A stretch of DNA of 64,000 bases from Lytechinus variegatus (Eukaryota; Echinodermata; Echinoidea; Temnopleuroida; Toxopneustidae): the NCBI RefSeq assembly GCF_018143015.1, contig NC_054746.1, forward strand, positions 42,350,201 to 42,414,200. The letters are read 5' to 3'. A program made the position numbers and the translations under genes. Under the pieces are notes generated by a model. The model searched no databases. It was not told where the DNA came from and saw only the letters and a list, made by a program, of their open reading frames with translations. Positions 28,401 to 40,400 of this stretch are shown here, one piece after another (position 1 is the first letter of the stretch; the number at the start of each line of letters is the position of its first letter).

Positions 28401-31400
28401 TTAGCATTGAATTTTCCTTCTTTAGCTTAGGCAAGAACAATTTTGTTAAACCGAAGTATGAGAGAACTTTTTTTTCAAATCCTTTCATTGTGTGCTACGA
28501 AGGTTATGGTGCTTGAACAGTGGCATACTGATGGGTTGGGGCTCGGGGTGCTCGCTTCCCCCCCCCCAAAAAAAAAAAATCATGACCAAGAAAAAAAGTG
28601 GAAAGAAAATAACAGAAAACATGGAAAGTGAAATATGATATCGCTTTCTGAATATTATGTCAAAATCGCAAAATAAGATATTTTAATGAAATGGTGGAAA
28701 TTTTTTTGCTTGCTCGCTTCACAACGTTTTAATACATTTTACTCGATCTGCCATATCTTGCTCCTTCAAAATTGAAGGAGCAACGACGATTGCCATTGAA
28801 AGACATGGGTCCTTTCCTGTTTGCCCTGTCAAGCACATAATAAACTTGGTGAATGATTCAATAACCCCTTGAAAATAGCATTCATGTCTTTTATAGGTAC
28901 CATAACATGATTTGTTTCACATAATAAAAGGATTTGAAAAATTACAAATTCTCCCAATTAATAATGCAAATCTTCCTACTTGGGTTGACAAAAAGTCTTA
29001 TTTTCTTACTTACATGTATGAAGGAAAATTCAAAGGTAAAAGAAGTTTAAATGAAAAACAAAATAATTCAGGTAAATAAATAAAATTGTAATGAAAATTG
29101 ACAGCATGATTCGAAAATTATGGCAAAGACAATGAAAGGATTAAGAGAAAGTGCGCTGATTAGCCAAAAGCCTTATTGTCAAATTTCTAATTTCTGCCAT
29201 TTTGGCGCAAGCCTCTTTTTGAACCCCCGACAAAAACTTCCCGTGTTCGCTCAAGCATGAACAAAAAATATTTTTTAATATGGCATATCAAAGATAAGAT
29301 CTCAGAGCATCTGTTAACATCAAAATATAGACATAATATTTTAAAAACAATTTTTTAATAGACTTTTCAAAACTGTCCCGTTTTTTTTGATACGCACTGT
29401 ATTTCAGTATTTACAAATTTGACAATAACATTCTTATTTGAACCAAGAAATGACATGTTTAGAGGAGATAAAACTTTGTTTCATGATGACGATGAGGAGA
29501 AAATTCATATTTAGATTTGAGGTCTTGAATGACTTTGCAGTGATGTTTAATTGATCATATGAGTTTGAAAACTGAGAGCATTATGGCTCTCTATAGAAAT
29601 CATTTACGCTGCCTTTAAATGATGATGTCTGATGTTGTATTCTTATGCAGAAGAGGATCCTTGTGCGAACAATCAATGTGATCGTAATGCTGACTGCTCT
29701 CCTGCAGCGGGTGGATATTCTTGCTTCTGTAGATCTGGTTATGAAGGAAATGGATATAACTGTCAGCCAGAAGGTAAGACTGTTTGTTAGGGGAGATCTT
29801 TGAAGATACTTGTGTGAACAAGTGATATCATCCAATCCTTTGTAAATAAACAATCAATTCAACAATGCACATTGTTCACACATCCATGATAATAACAGCG
29901 CAATGCATTTTAATCCAAGATTGTCCACATGCTCTTCTATACACATTTCATCATACTTTTTTATTTGATCATTTGGGGAACGACAAATGGTGAACTGAAG
30001 ACATTCATGTTAATGATAATTAAACAAAAATGTATCTACGTAGAATGTATAATGTTATAGTTGACACAATTGTCTTTAAAATACTACAATAAGTAACATA
30101 GAACCAGAATTGTGTTTCCACAGTATTGCCATCCACATGCAAACTTTGGTAAATCATATTTCTCTCACACTGCTGTGATTGTTTATTTCTTCCTGAATAT
30201 TTCAATTCATAGTTAAAACATTGCCATGTGTCCAGTTTTGATTTCAGGTCAAAAAACCGAAGAGAATTTATACCGAAAATATTGTACCACTTTGAAACTG
30301 AAAAAGTGTAGGCCTGACATTGAATCATGGAGGAGTCCAGAACTGTCTTCCCATTTCCGTCAGCTTTTACCTCAAGAATTTTATACAAAATGTACTTTAT
30401 CAGGTCTGTTTTAAGCATTCAACTATGATATTTCATTGACTGTTTGACCCATACTAGGTTCAACCGGTAATCCATGTGATAATAATGATTGTGATAGTAA
30501 TGCTGATTGCTACCCTGCTGGTGACACCTTCACATGTCAGTGTGCACCAGGATTTAATGGAGATGGACGTGTCTGTGTTCCAGGTGGGTTACCGTCAAAT
30601 TATCATTTTAAACATCAATTTTACCTACAATAAATATAATTTTATACTTTCCATTGCAAGTAGCACATCTGAGGAACATTTTATGAACAGACTTGTCAGA
30701 TATTTTATTCGACAAGTCCAGTTTTATCCGACAGTTAACGTAGTAACTGCTCCTCAGGAGTCTGATCAGACATGTGGATGAGAAATGTTGATGAAATACT
30801 CTCCAAGGTTTTTTTTACGAAGAGTTGGTATGACTTAAAGTCGAATGGTCTATACAAGCAGTCTTGTTGATAAATACGATGTAGCATGCATCCTCAGGGT
30901 ATGGTCTGATCAAGGTGTTAACTACATGCTATTGTGCATTCAGTTATGATATTTATTGAAATGTATCTCTTAAAATCTTGGTGAAAGACCACTCAGCAAC
31001 CAAGTACAATTCTGTGTACCCACACATGTACTGTTGACTTGCAAAATACCAACCAAATGTGCTGTGAATTCTTACTGCTGAATGAAATAGTCTTTATAAG
31101 AAGTTATTTCTAATATTTTCTTTGTATAATAGATGAAGGAAGTGATCCTTGTGATACCAATGACTGTTCTCTTTATGCCTACTGCTACCCTGATGGTGAG
31201 GGTTTCTATTGTCAGTGTGCTCCAGGATTCATAGGAGATGGCAGGAACTGTGAAAGAGGTACCATCATTCTCTATTTGTATTTCAAATGCTGTGGTCTGG
31301 GCCCTGTATCACAATGAGATATAATAACTATTTACAAATTAATTTGTAAAACTCACAAATGGATTGAAGAGTTTCTCACCAAACATAAACAACGTGTAGT

Positions 31401-34400
31401 GGTAGAGGGTGAACATTCTGAATGGGTCAATGTAGATTCTAGCGTGCCACAGGGAACAGTGTCAGACCCATTAATACTTTCTGCTTTATATCAACGTCTT
31501 GCCTGAAGGCTTAGAATCTCGATGTTGTCTGTTCAAAGACGATTGTATATTATACACTATACAGTAACCCGCCCAAAACATTCTGAGAAGTTGCAAAGAG
31601 ATCTTGATAAATCAACATCTGGCAAAACAAGTGACAGATGAATTTTCTCAAAAGTGCTATATGTCTTGCAACTTTCACATGCTAGAAGCCCTCTTAAGTA
31701 CAATTACACCCTGAATAACACTGTACTAGAAGAAACCAAAACCTTTCAGTACCTAGGTTTAGATATAAGTAATGATCTCTCATGAAATTCTCATGTAGAC
31801 AGAGTCTGCTCCAAGGCAAAAAGAATACTAGGTTTTCTGAGAAGGAACTTGCATTCGTGTCCTTCATATGTTCAGGAAATGTCGTACAAGACATGGGTTA
31901 TACCAATATTTGACTATTTTTCATCAGTATGGGATCCACATACTCATAACGCTCCTCAATAAATTAGAGCAAATTCAGAATAGGGCATTTTGTTTTATCA
32001 CTTGATTGTATGAAAGAAAGAATAGTGTAACTGATATGAAGAAGACACTCAAAATAGAGTCTCTTCAACAGAGACACAGACCTTCGGACTTAGTGATGAA
32101 TAGCATTGGGGACAAATGATTGTCTTTTTTGGTTTGGATTGGTTTTTAGTGTGCATGGTGTGTATAGACAAATGCCTGGACAGTTGAAAGTAAAATTATC
32201 GTACAGTGGGTGAGTGGGGTCCTGCTGCTCCTGCATAATGTGTTTTAGTTCATGAGCGACTCTCTCTAGGTAGAGGTCACCAAGGGAAGGTCAGTCTAAC
32301 CCTAATCAGCATTGTACAATTTTTTTGGGTTGATTTAGCTTCTTCGAGTCGCATTTTGCTGCATTGGCAAAATAACACACAGAACACTCTGGATGATGGA
32401 CTTGTAGAATAGAACAATGATTCTGTCTTTCATTGTGACCTATTCCTTACATGTTATATTTTGTTCATTACATTGTAGTAATCACTTGTAAAGAGACAAG
32501 AGCTTTACACAATATTGTATACCGGTAGTCCTCATATAATTCCAAATTAAGGGATATTACTTCCATTAATTTTATTCTTAAATCATTAGAACAAAGCGGT
32601 AATCCATGTGACAATAACAACTGTAGCCCTTATGCTTATTGCCGCCCTCGAGGAGATACAGCCTTCTACTGTGAATGTGCTCCAGGTTATACGGGAGATG
32701 GATATAACTGCCAAGGTAGGTATCAACAGGAAAAAATCATGTTCAATCCCTCAGCCAACATTGATCTGTTTTATATGATCTTTATTTGTTGCAAAATATT
32801 TTCTAATAACTATAGACTGGCCCAAGGCCATTCTCCCAAGTGAGCAAAATGCCTTTTTTTTTATTCATGTCAATTTCAAATGATTAAAGTCATATTAGTT
32901 AATTTTTCATTAAATATTTAATATTTATTTCATTTTTGTCTTGAAATTTTGGCATTAAATCATCAAATGTGATTTTGCCCTAGATTGTGATGATTTGTAA
33001 CATTATGTTTGAAATATTGGCTATCTACATTAAAGTATGTGTATGCAGATGTATATTGTAATTACAATTTTTAATAATTTTCTTGATATTTCTTTTCAAA
33101 ATAACCCTGTGAAAATGGGACAAATGATGATTTATTACATCTGGGATAAAAGAATGACAATTATTGTTAACCCATGATTGGTGCACACCATGTATACCAT
33201 CGTGGCATATTATTAACAATAAATTTAGATTGATCGATTTATAAGTTGTCATCAATTCAAAAGATCAGGGGAGTGTTTCATAAAGCAAAGAGTTCAATGA
33301 TTCTTACTGTTTGATTTGTTCTGAGCGAATCAGATGCAAGGATTTCAGTAGATTATAACAGTTTTCAGTGATTATCTATGACTAATTGTTTCATGAAATG
33401 CTCACAAGTTTGAAGAATCTCAACATTCTCTTTTGTTATAAAAGCTGCTTTTATCATAATCATTGTCCATTTGGTTTTGTATTTATGTTTCTTCTGTGGT
33501 GTCACCTAGAAATTGAATTCATATTTATGTTTACCTGTGGTATAACTGGTATTGTTTTGATATGTCTTAAAACGTAGAAGAGAATCCTTGTGTGAACAAT
33601 CGATGTCATCCCAATGCTGACTGCTTTCCTGCACCGGGAGGATATTCATGCTCTTGTCAATCTGGTTATGAGGGAGATGGATATATCTGTGAGCTAGCAG
33701 GTAAGTCTCCTTGATTTATTCACCATTATTTTTTTTCCCATGTGACCAGCATACTTTTGCTTAATTAATGATAACTTTGCCATTTAACAACTACCAAGAA
33801 AGCCTTGTTTGTGATTGGCTCTTGACCATTCTAGCCATTAATGGCAGAGTTTAACATTGATTTTATATGTTAAGTAATCTAGCTGTGAGTATAGTGTTTC
33901 ATCTGTGCAATGTTTAGAGGATTGAGGATAAAACTTCATGGAAACATGGAATTTAGGGGATGATGATAGTATAAAGAAAAGGATGTATGTGTGTCCCCTT
34001 CTCCCGGGGGGGCCACTTACATTGACGAGTGGATACCATGCGCGACCCAAAAAACACGTAAAAAGGATGTCTTTTTCACGACAGGGCACGTTACGTACGT
34101 AACGTGATAAGGGTGTCAAAAACACAAAAATTGTGTAAAAAGGGTATCTATTTCGCTAGGAAAATTACGTGTTTAGGGTCGAATTTGCGGTGATGATAAA
34201 ACAAAATTAAAATGTTTTATAAAGGATGTCATTTTTGCCCCAACACTTCGTGTTTAGAATCCGATTTGCGCGAGGTGTAGAAGGTTCGGTTGTACTAAAC
34301 CAAATAAGGTAAAACCGACGACCGAAGGACCCCTAACAATAAACATGATAAAACATTCCCGTACTTGTTTAGGGGTTCATTTCAGGGAATATTTGCCAAG

Positions 34401-37400
34401 AGTATCGTTTTGTGTCCAATACTTGTTAAGGGTTGGGTTTCACACGCCAATACTTGTTAAGGGGTGCATTTTCAGAATATGGAAATTACGTGTTTAGGGT
34501 GCTTTTCGAGACCCCATGGTCGCGCATGGTATCCACTCGTGAATGGAAGTGGCCCCCCGGGCCCCTTCTCCACTAATATTGTTTAAACTCATTCCCCTTT
34601 TTTAGGAAGGGGGGGGGGGGTGAATCATCAAGATTTAAATGTAATTGAGAATTATCTTTTATAGCATTTTTCATGGTAAATTCTGAAATGTTGGTTTGAT
34701 GCATGTATTTGACCATTTTGTATTCTTTGTTTGATAACAGACCAGCTGGTGAATGTATGTGAAGATTGTAGCACTGATGCTAGTTGTTATCCTGAGGGAC
34801 GGGGCTATAGATGTATCTGTAATGGAGGATACAATGGTGATGGCATCACTTGTACTGGTGAGAATCTTTCTTCAGATGAAGTTTACCAATAACATGTCAT
34901 CACAAATAAGTTAGATGAATAAATTGATTCCATTCTAGATTACATATTGTTATTCATTATTCATGTATTCTGCATATCTAGTTATTCATTCCTTTTTGTC
35001 TCGCTTGCATAGCAGAGCGTGGCTTATAGGCACGGCTTTTCTGACGGCGGCGACGATAACATCGTCAACATGAAATCTTAACCATCTTTCAATTGAAAAA
35101 ATCAACCCATACTTTTTGTCTCACCTGCATAGCAGAGTGAGACTATAGGCGCCGCTTTTCCGACGGCGGCGGCGGCGGCGGCATCAACATCAAATCTTAA
35201 CCTAAGGTTAAGTTTTTGAAATGTCATCATAACTTAGAAAGTATATGGACCTAGTTCATGAAACTTGGCCATAAGATTAATCGAGTATTACTGAATATCC
35301 TATGAGAGTTTCATGTCACATGACCAAGGTCAAAGGTCATTTAGGGTCAATGAACTTAGACCATGTTGGGGGAATCAACATCAAAATCTTAACCCGAGGT
35401 TAAGTTTTTGAAATGTCATCATAACTTAGAGAAAATATATGGACCTAGTTCATTAAACTTGGACATAAGGTTAATCAAGTATCACCAAACATCCTGCATG
35501 AGTTTCACGTCACATGACCAAGGTCAAAGGTCATTTAGGGTCAATGAACTTTGGCCGATTTGGGGGTATCTGTTGAATTACAATCAAAACTTTAAAAGTT
35601 TTTGGATCTGATTCATGAAACTTGGACATAATAGTAATCAAGTATCACTGAACATCCTGTGCAAGTTTCAGGTCACATGATCAAGGTCAAAGGTCATTTA
35701 GGGTCAATGAACTTTGGCCGAATTGGGGGTGTTTGTTGAATTACCATCATAATTTTAAAAGTATATTGGTCTAGTTCATAAAACTTGGACATAAGAGTAA
35801 TCAAGTATCACTGAACATCCTGTGCGCATTTTAGGTCACATGACCAAGGTCAAAGGTCAATGAACTTTGGCCATAATGGGGGTATCTGTTGAATTACCAT
35901 CATAACTTTGCAAGTTTATTGATCTGACTTTTGAAACTTGGACATAAGAGTAATCAAGTATCACTGAATATCCTGTGCAAGTTTCAGGTCACATGATCAA
36001 GGTCAAAGGTCATGTGAGGTCAATGAACTTTGGCCGATTTGGGGGTATCTGTTGAATTACCATCCTATCTCTGTAAAAGTGTATTGGCCTAGTTCATAAA
36101 ACGTGGAAATAAGAGTAACCAAGTATCACTGAACATCTTGTGCGAGTTATAGTAGTTTTCAAAGTCAGCACTGCTGCTATCTTGAATCGTGTGATGTAGG
36201 TGAGACGGCCAGAGGCATTCCACTTGTCTTATTTTCATCTGCTTACTTGGTTCATCACTCATCATCTAAACTTTTTTTTCCAGATATCATTTACAGATGA
36301 TTAATTGCTCAAAATAATTCCCCTTTGGTGAGTGAGAATGATTTCTTTGAGTGCAAGATGATTCCAGCCAATCTCCGATTTAAAACCTGTATTACTATTC
36401 CTGCTACTACTACTTGATATATCAATGTATTATATTCATGACAATATCTTGATGTTAATGTAGTATTGTTTAATTTCTGTAGATGTCAATGAGTGTTTGG
36501 AAGGAGCTGAGATTGCCTGTGATGAAAATGCTCAGTGTCAGAACACACGAGGTTCCTACAGGTGTCGCTGTAATCCTGGCTATCAAGGAGATGGATACAC
36601 ATGTCAAGGTAAACTATCTTAATACTTTTTATTTGCCATGATAGGCGGGAATGAACGTCTGGTGTAATGTTTCAATTAATTTCGTATACATCTACTATTT
36701 CTGTGATACAAAAAAAATTGACAAATTTCATGGAATCTGGGAGGAAAAAGACATGTTTTAACAAAGCAAAATACAATAAAATGGTGCATTAGTCAAATCT
36801 AACAAGAAAATGAAGAATAACAGGATTGGAATTCTAGAATACCAAGAACACGCTAAAAAAAGTGCTCTTAAGAAAACTTGAACTTTTGACTATAATGACT
36901 ATGTAATTTGGTCAGGTAAGTATTATGACTGGCTTTTCTTGAATTGGTCATAATCATAGTTCAAGTGAAATGTTGTTTTTAAAAAGTAAAAGGGAATAGC
37001 CATACAAATTGAAACTCAATTATTCTATAGTATTTCCCTGTCGTCACTTGTATATGTGCTGAACAAGAGTTTATTTTATTCTATATTGCTTATACGGGTG
37101 CATTAATGATTTCTTTGTTTACCAGTAGTAGTAAATTTGTGTATACTTATTTGTAGGCCTACTTATTTGTTCATATCACAGTTTTGATCATGATTTGACA
37201 AGAAATATTGTTAGTCAAGAACATACCAAATATCTGAGATGCTAGGTATTCAGTAAATACACAATAGAAATAAAACAGTGAAATTAATAACTTTTAACTT
37301 TTATTTAGGGAAACTACATGGTAAGAAAATAGAAAGTTTTCAGTGAAATCATGATACCTGAAAGTGAAATTGATTCAGACTGTTGCAAGTTTATGTACAA

Positions 37401-40400
37401 GGAATAGCCACATCATATATTATTTGGCAATATTTGAATATTTTTATTAATTTATTCATTGCAGCTCTTCCTGAAGTGGAAGGGTCACTAGTTTTTGGAT
37501 ATGGTATGTCTGTGATGAACCTTCCTCTTGATGGTAGTCAAGGAAGCAAGGTGTATATGAAGAGCCGTCAAACAGTGGTTGGAATAGGTTATGATTGCAT
37601 TGATGAACATGTATATTGGACTGATGTCAGTGGTAGGACTATCATGAGGGCATCCATTGATGGCAGGGATGTCAGTGTCATTATCAATTCAAGTAAGTCT
37701 ATTTTAAGAATAATGATTTTAGTATGGTAGAAAAATGGTTATTTAAAAAGTACAGTAAGTCAAAAACTCTTAAATAGGATATGGTAAATTTGAGATAAAT
37801 TCATTTAGGAAAAGGAGATAGTCATAAAGAAATAGGTGTATTACTAATGCTTTATTCAGTGTTAGCCTTTCTATATCAGTTAAAAGCCATTTATAGATTT
37901 ATAGATACCCTATTTAAACAATTTAAAATGCAAAAAAATGTACAAATTTGCAATTTAACCAAAGAGAGTAGGATCATTAAAACCTATCTTATATATTTTT
38001 TTCAACGGTGTTATTACAGACCATTTCAATCATAAATAACATGAAATCAATTGATTATGATCATTAAAAGTAAAAAATGAAAAAATAATGATACAATTAT
38101 GAATATTTGCTAGAAACAAAGTTTGAATTGGATTTGCATATGAAATCATGTTTTTGCAGTTTTTAGTTTGACATACTTACAAAATGATGCTTAACTTGAG
38201 AACTGAATGTGCGGATGTCACAAGTTTGTTCTTAAAAGTTTTACAAGACCCGAAAGAGAAAAGATTTTAAAACAATGTTTAGACTGCTTTTTGTGTACAT
38301 GTTAGCACAAGACTTATAGTGAGGGGGGGGGTTATTGTGCCCCCTGTCCATGCTACCTGGTGTAATATCCTATGCCTTGATTCTCATCTTTCTCAGGTCT
38401 GAGCAGCCCAGAAGGTGTAGCTATTGATCATCTTAGTCGTAACATGTACTGGACTGACTCAGGATTTGATCGCATTGAGGTCTCTAATCTTGATGGACGC
38501 AATAGGCATGTGCTATTTGATACAGATCTTGTCAATCCAAGATCTATTGTTGTGGATCCAGTCGGAGGGTAGGAAGTTATTTGTTCATAACTTTGTATGA
38601 TTTGTAAAATAAAGAATAATAATGCTTTTTGTTACTAAAGTGATGTTAGAATACATGAAGATGTCTGTTTACTCTCATATCCCATTGTGTTTCTAAATCT
38701 CAATCTTGAAGAGGAAATTTGTAATAAATCAAAACTGATATTACTTAGCATTTCAGATATAATGATATTCAGAATGTTATTTCCTTTTCTATTAATAGTT
38801 TACAAATTAATGATGTTTATGCACAGCCTCTTATTTTAAAAATTTTTCAATGGTATCAATTGATCTTCATTGATATAGAGATATTTGTTGTTTATTTGTC
38901 CCATTCATTCAGATACTTGTATTGGGCTGACTGGGATCGTAGCTACCCACGTATTGAAGTGTCTAGTACAGATGGAAGCAACCGAGAGGTGTTTTTGGAT
39001 ACAGATATTGTCATGCCAAATGGTCTCACTATTGATCTGATCTCAAACAGGCTTTGTTGGGCAGATGCTGGTAAGAATTTTCGTCATGTATCTCTCTCTT
39101 ATAATCTTGTCTAAATATCTGTATGTGAGTTAGAGAAACATATCTAGATTCACTAGTTAGAGCTTGCTATCCTGATTAGGTTTTAGGGTATTGGAATAAA
39201 ATCATAAAATAAACTTTCAAATTGTTCCTCTTGTTATTATTATTATTTGGTGAAAGTGTTGAAAAAAAATTTAGCTATGTATTTGTTCTGAACCTATACA
39301 ATTGAGACAATTTCAGTATTTCTCTAAATGTCCTCACTTATTACTTGATTGAATCAATTAAGTATTACATAGATATAGGAGTAAATGAATACATAGATTA
39401 AGAAATGAATAAGATATACAAAAAGTTAAGGATAAATAAAACTATGAATTTATGAATAAGTATAGCAGAATATGAAAATTTCAGCCACATTTTATTTTTG
39501 TTTTTAGGTGAACAAGCGGTTTCTTGCATGAATCGTAATAAAGATCCAGATTCACGTTACCAGGCTTCCACTGCCGAATATCCTTTTGCTCTTACTTTAT
39601 TGGGTTATGATCTGTATTGGACAGATTGGCTGAAGTAAGTACCATCATCCTGCTTTTCTTCCTTTTCCCTCTGTCCCTCCATTGCCTCTTTATTTCCTCC
39701 CATTGTATCTTTATCCTTGTCCTTACGTTATATTCCTCTTCTCTCCCTCCATTTTCCTTCTTTTATAATCATTTTCTATCAATTTGATGTTTTAGTAACA
39801 TGCATTCTATAAGAAAATTAAATGGCATTCATAATGAATTTCTTGTTGTATTCACTATTAGTAAAGCAAATAATCACCGTTGGTGAAGGTGATGGGCAAA
39901 TTATCACTTATGAGGAGAGATAACTAGTACATCCAGCTTGCAGAGAAAGTGATAGTTTGCCTCGTCACCTAAAATCAAGAGGTGATTATGTGCTTCATAT
40001 TCCACATCCAGAACCACTATAAACGAACAAACAAATATCAATAAATCTCTGTAAGAAGAATTTTGATTTTTTTTTTAAATCAAGGTTTCCTTTGAAAAAA
40101 AAATCCATCAAGATGGTTATGCTTCTTTTAATGCTAGTGCGTACATGTATGTAAGCTGTGCACAGGCATCCTAGATCTTGCTCCAGCAAGATTTATTGTG
40201 ACTTCACGTCACAACAAAACAATCGAGGGGTAATGCAATTTTATTTTGTGCAAAGGTTTACTGCTAGTGTATATGAACACTGTGCATGCCCATCTAGATC
40301 TTGCACGATCATCACTGCAGGTGATCGAGAAAAAAAAAAATTGAGTGGCAATTACCTCTTTATTTCACTCGTACTCAAAACTAATTCACAACGGGTTATG

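Larger units (their letters stand above)
36609..39507. other. Nidogen introns 17-20 (exons 18-20 between)
   Basis: Outside exons 18-20 no element or RNA gene is recognised. A G9 run and a GTGCCCCC stretch near 38325-38345 may be repeat debris. Confidence 0.4.
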
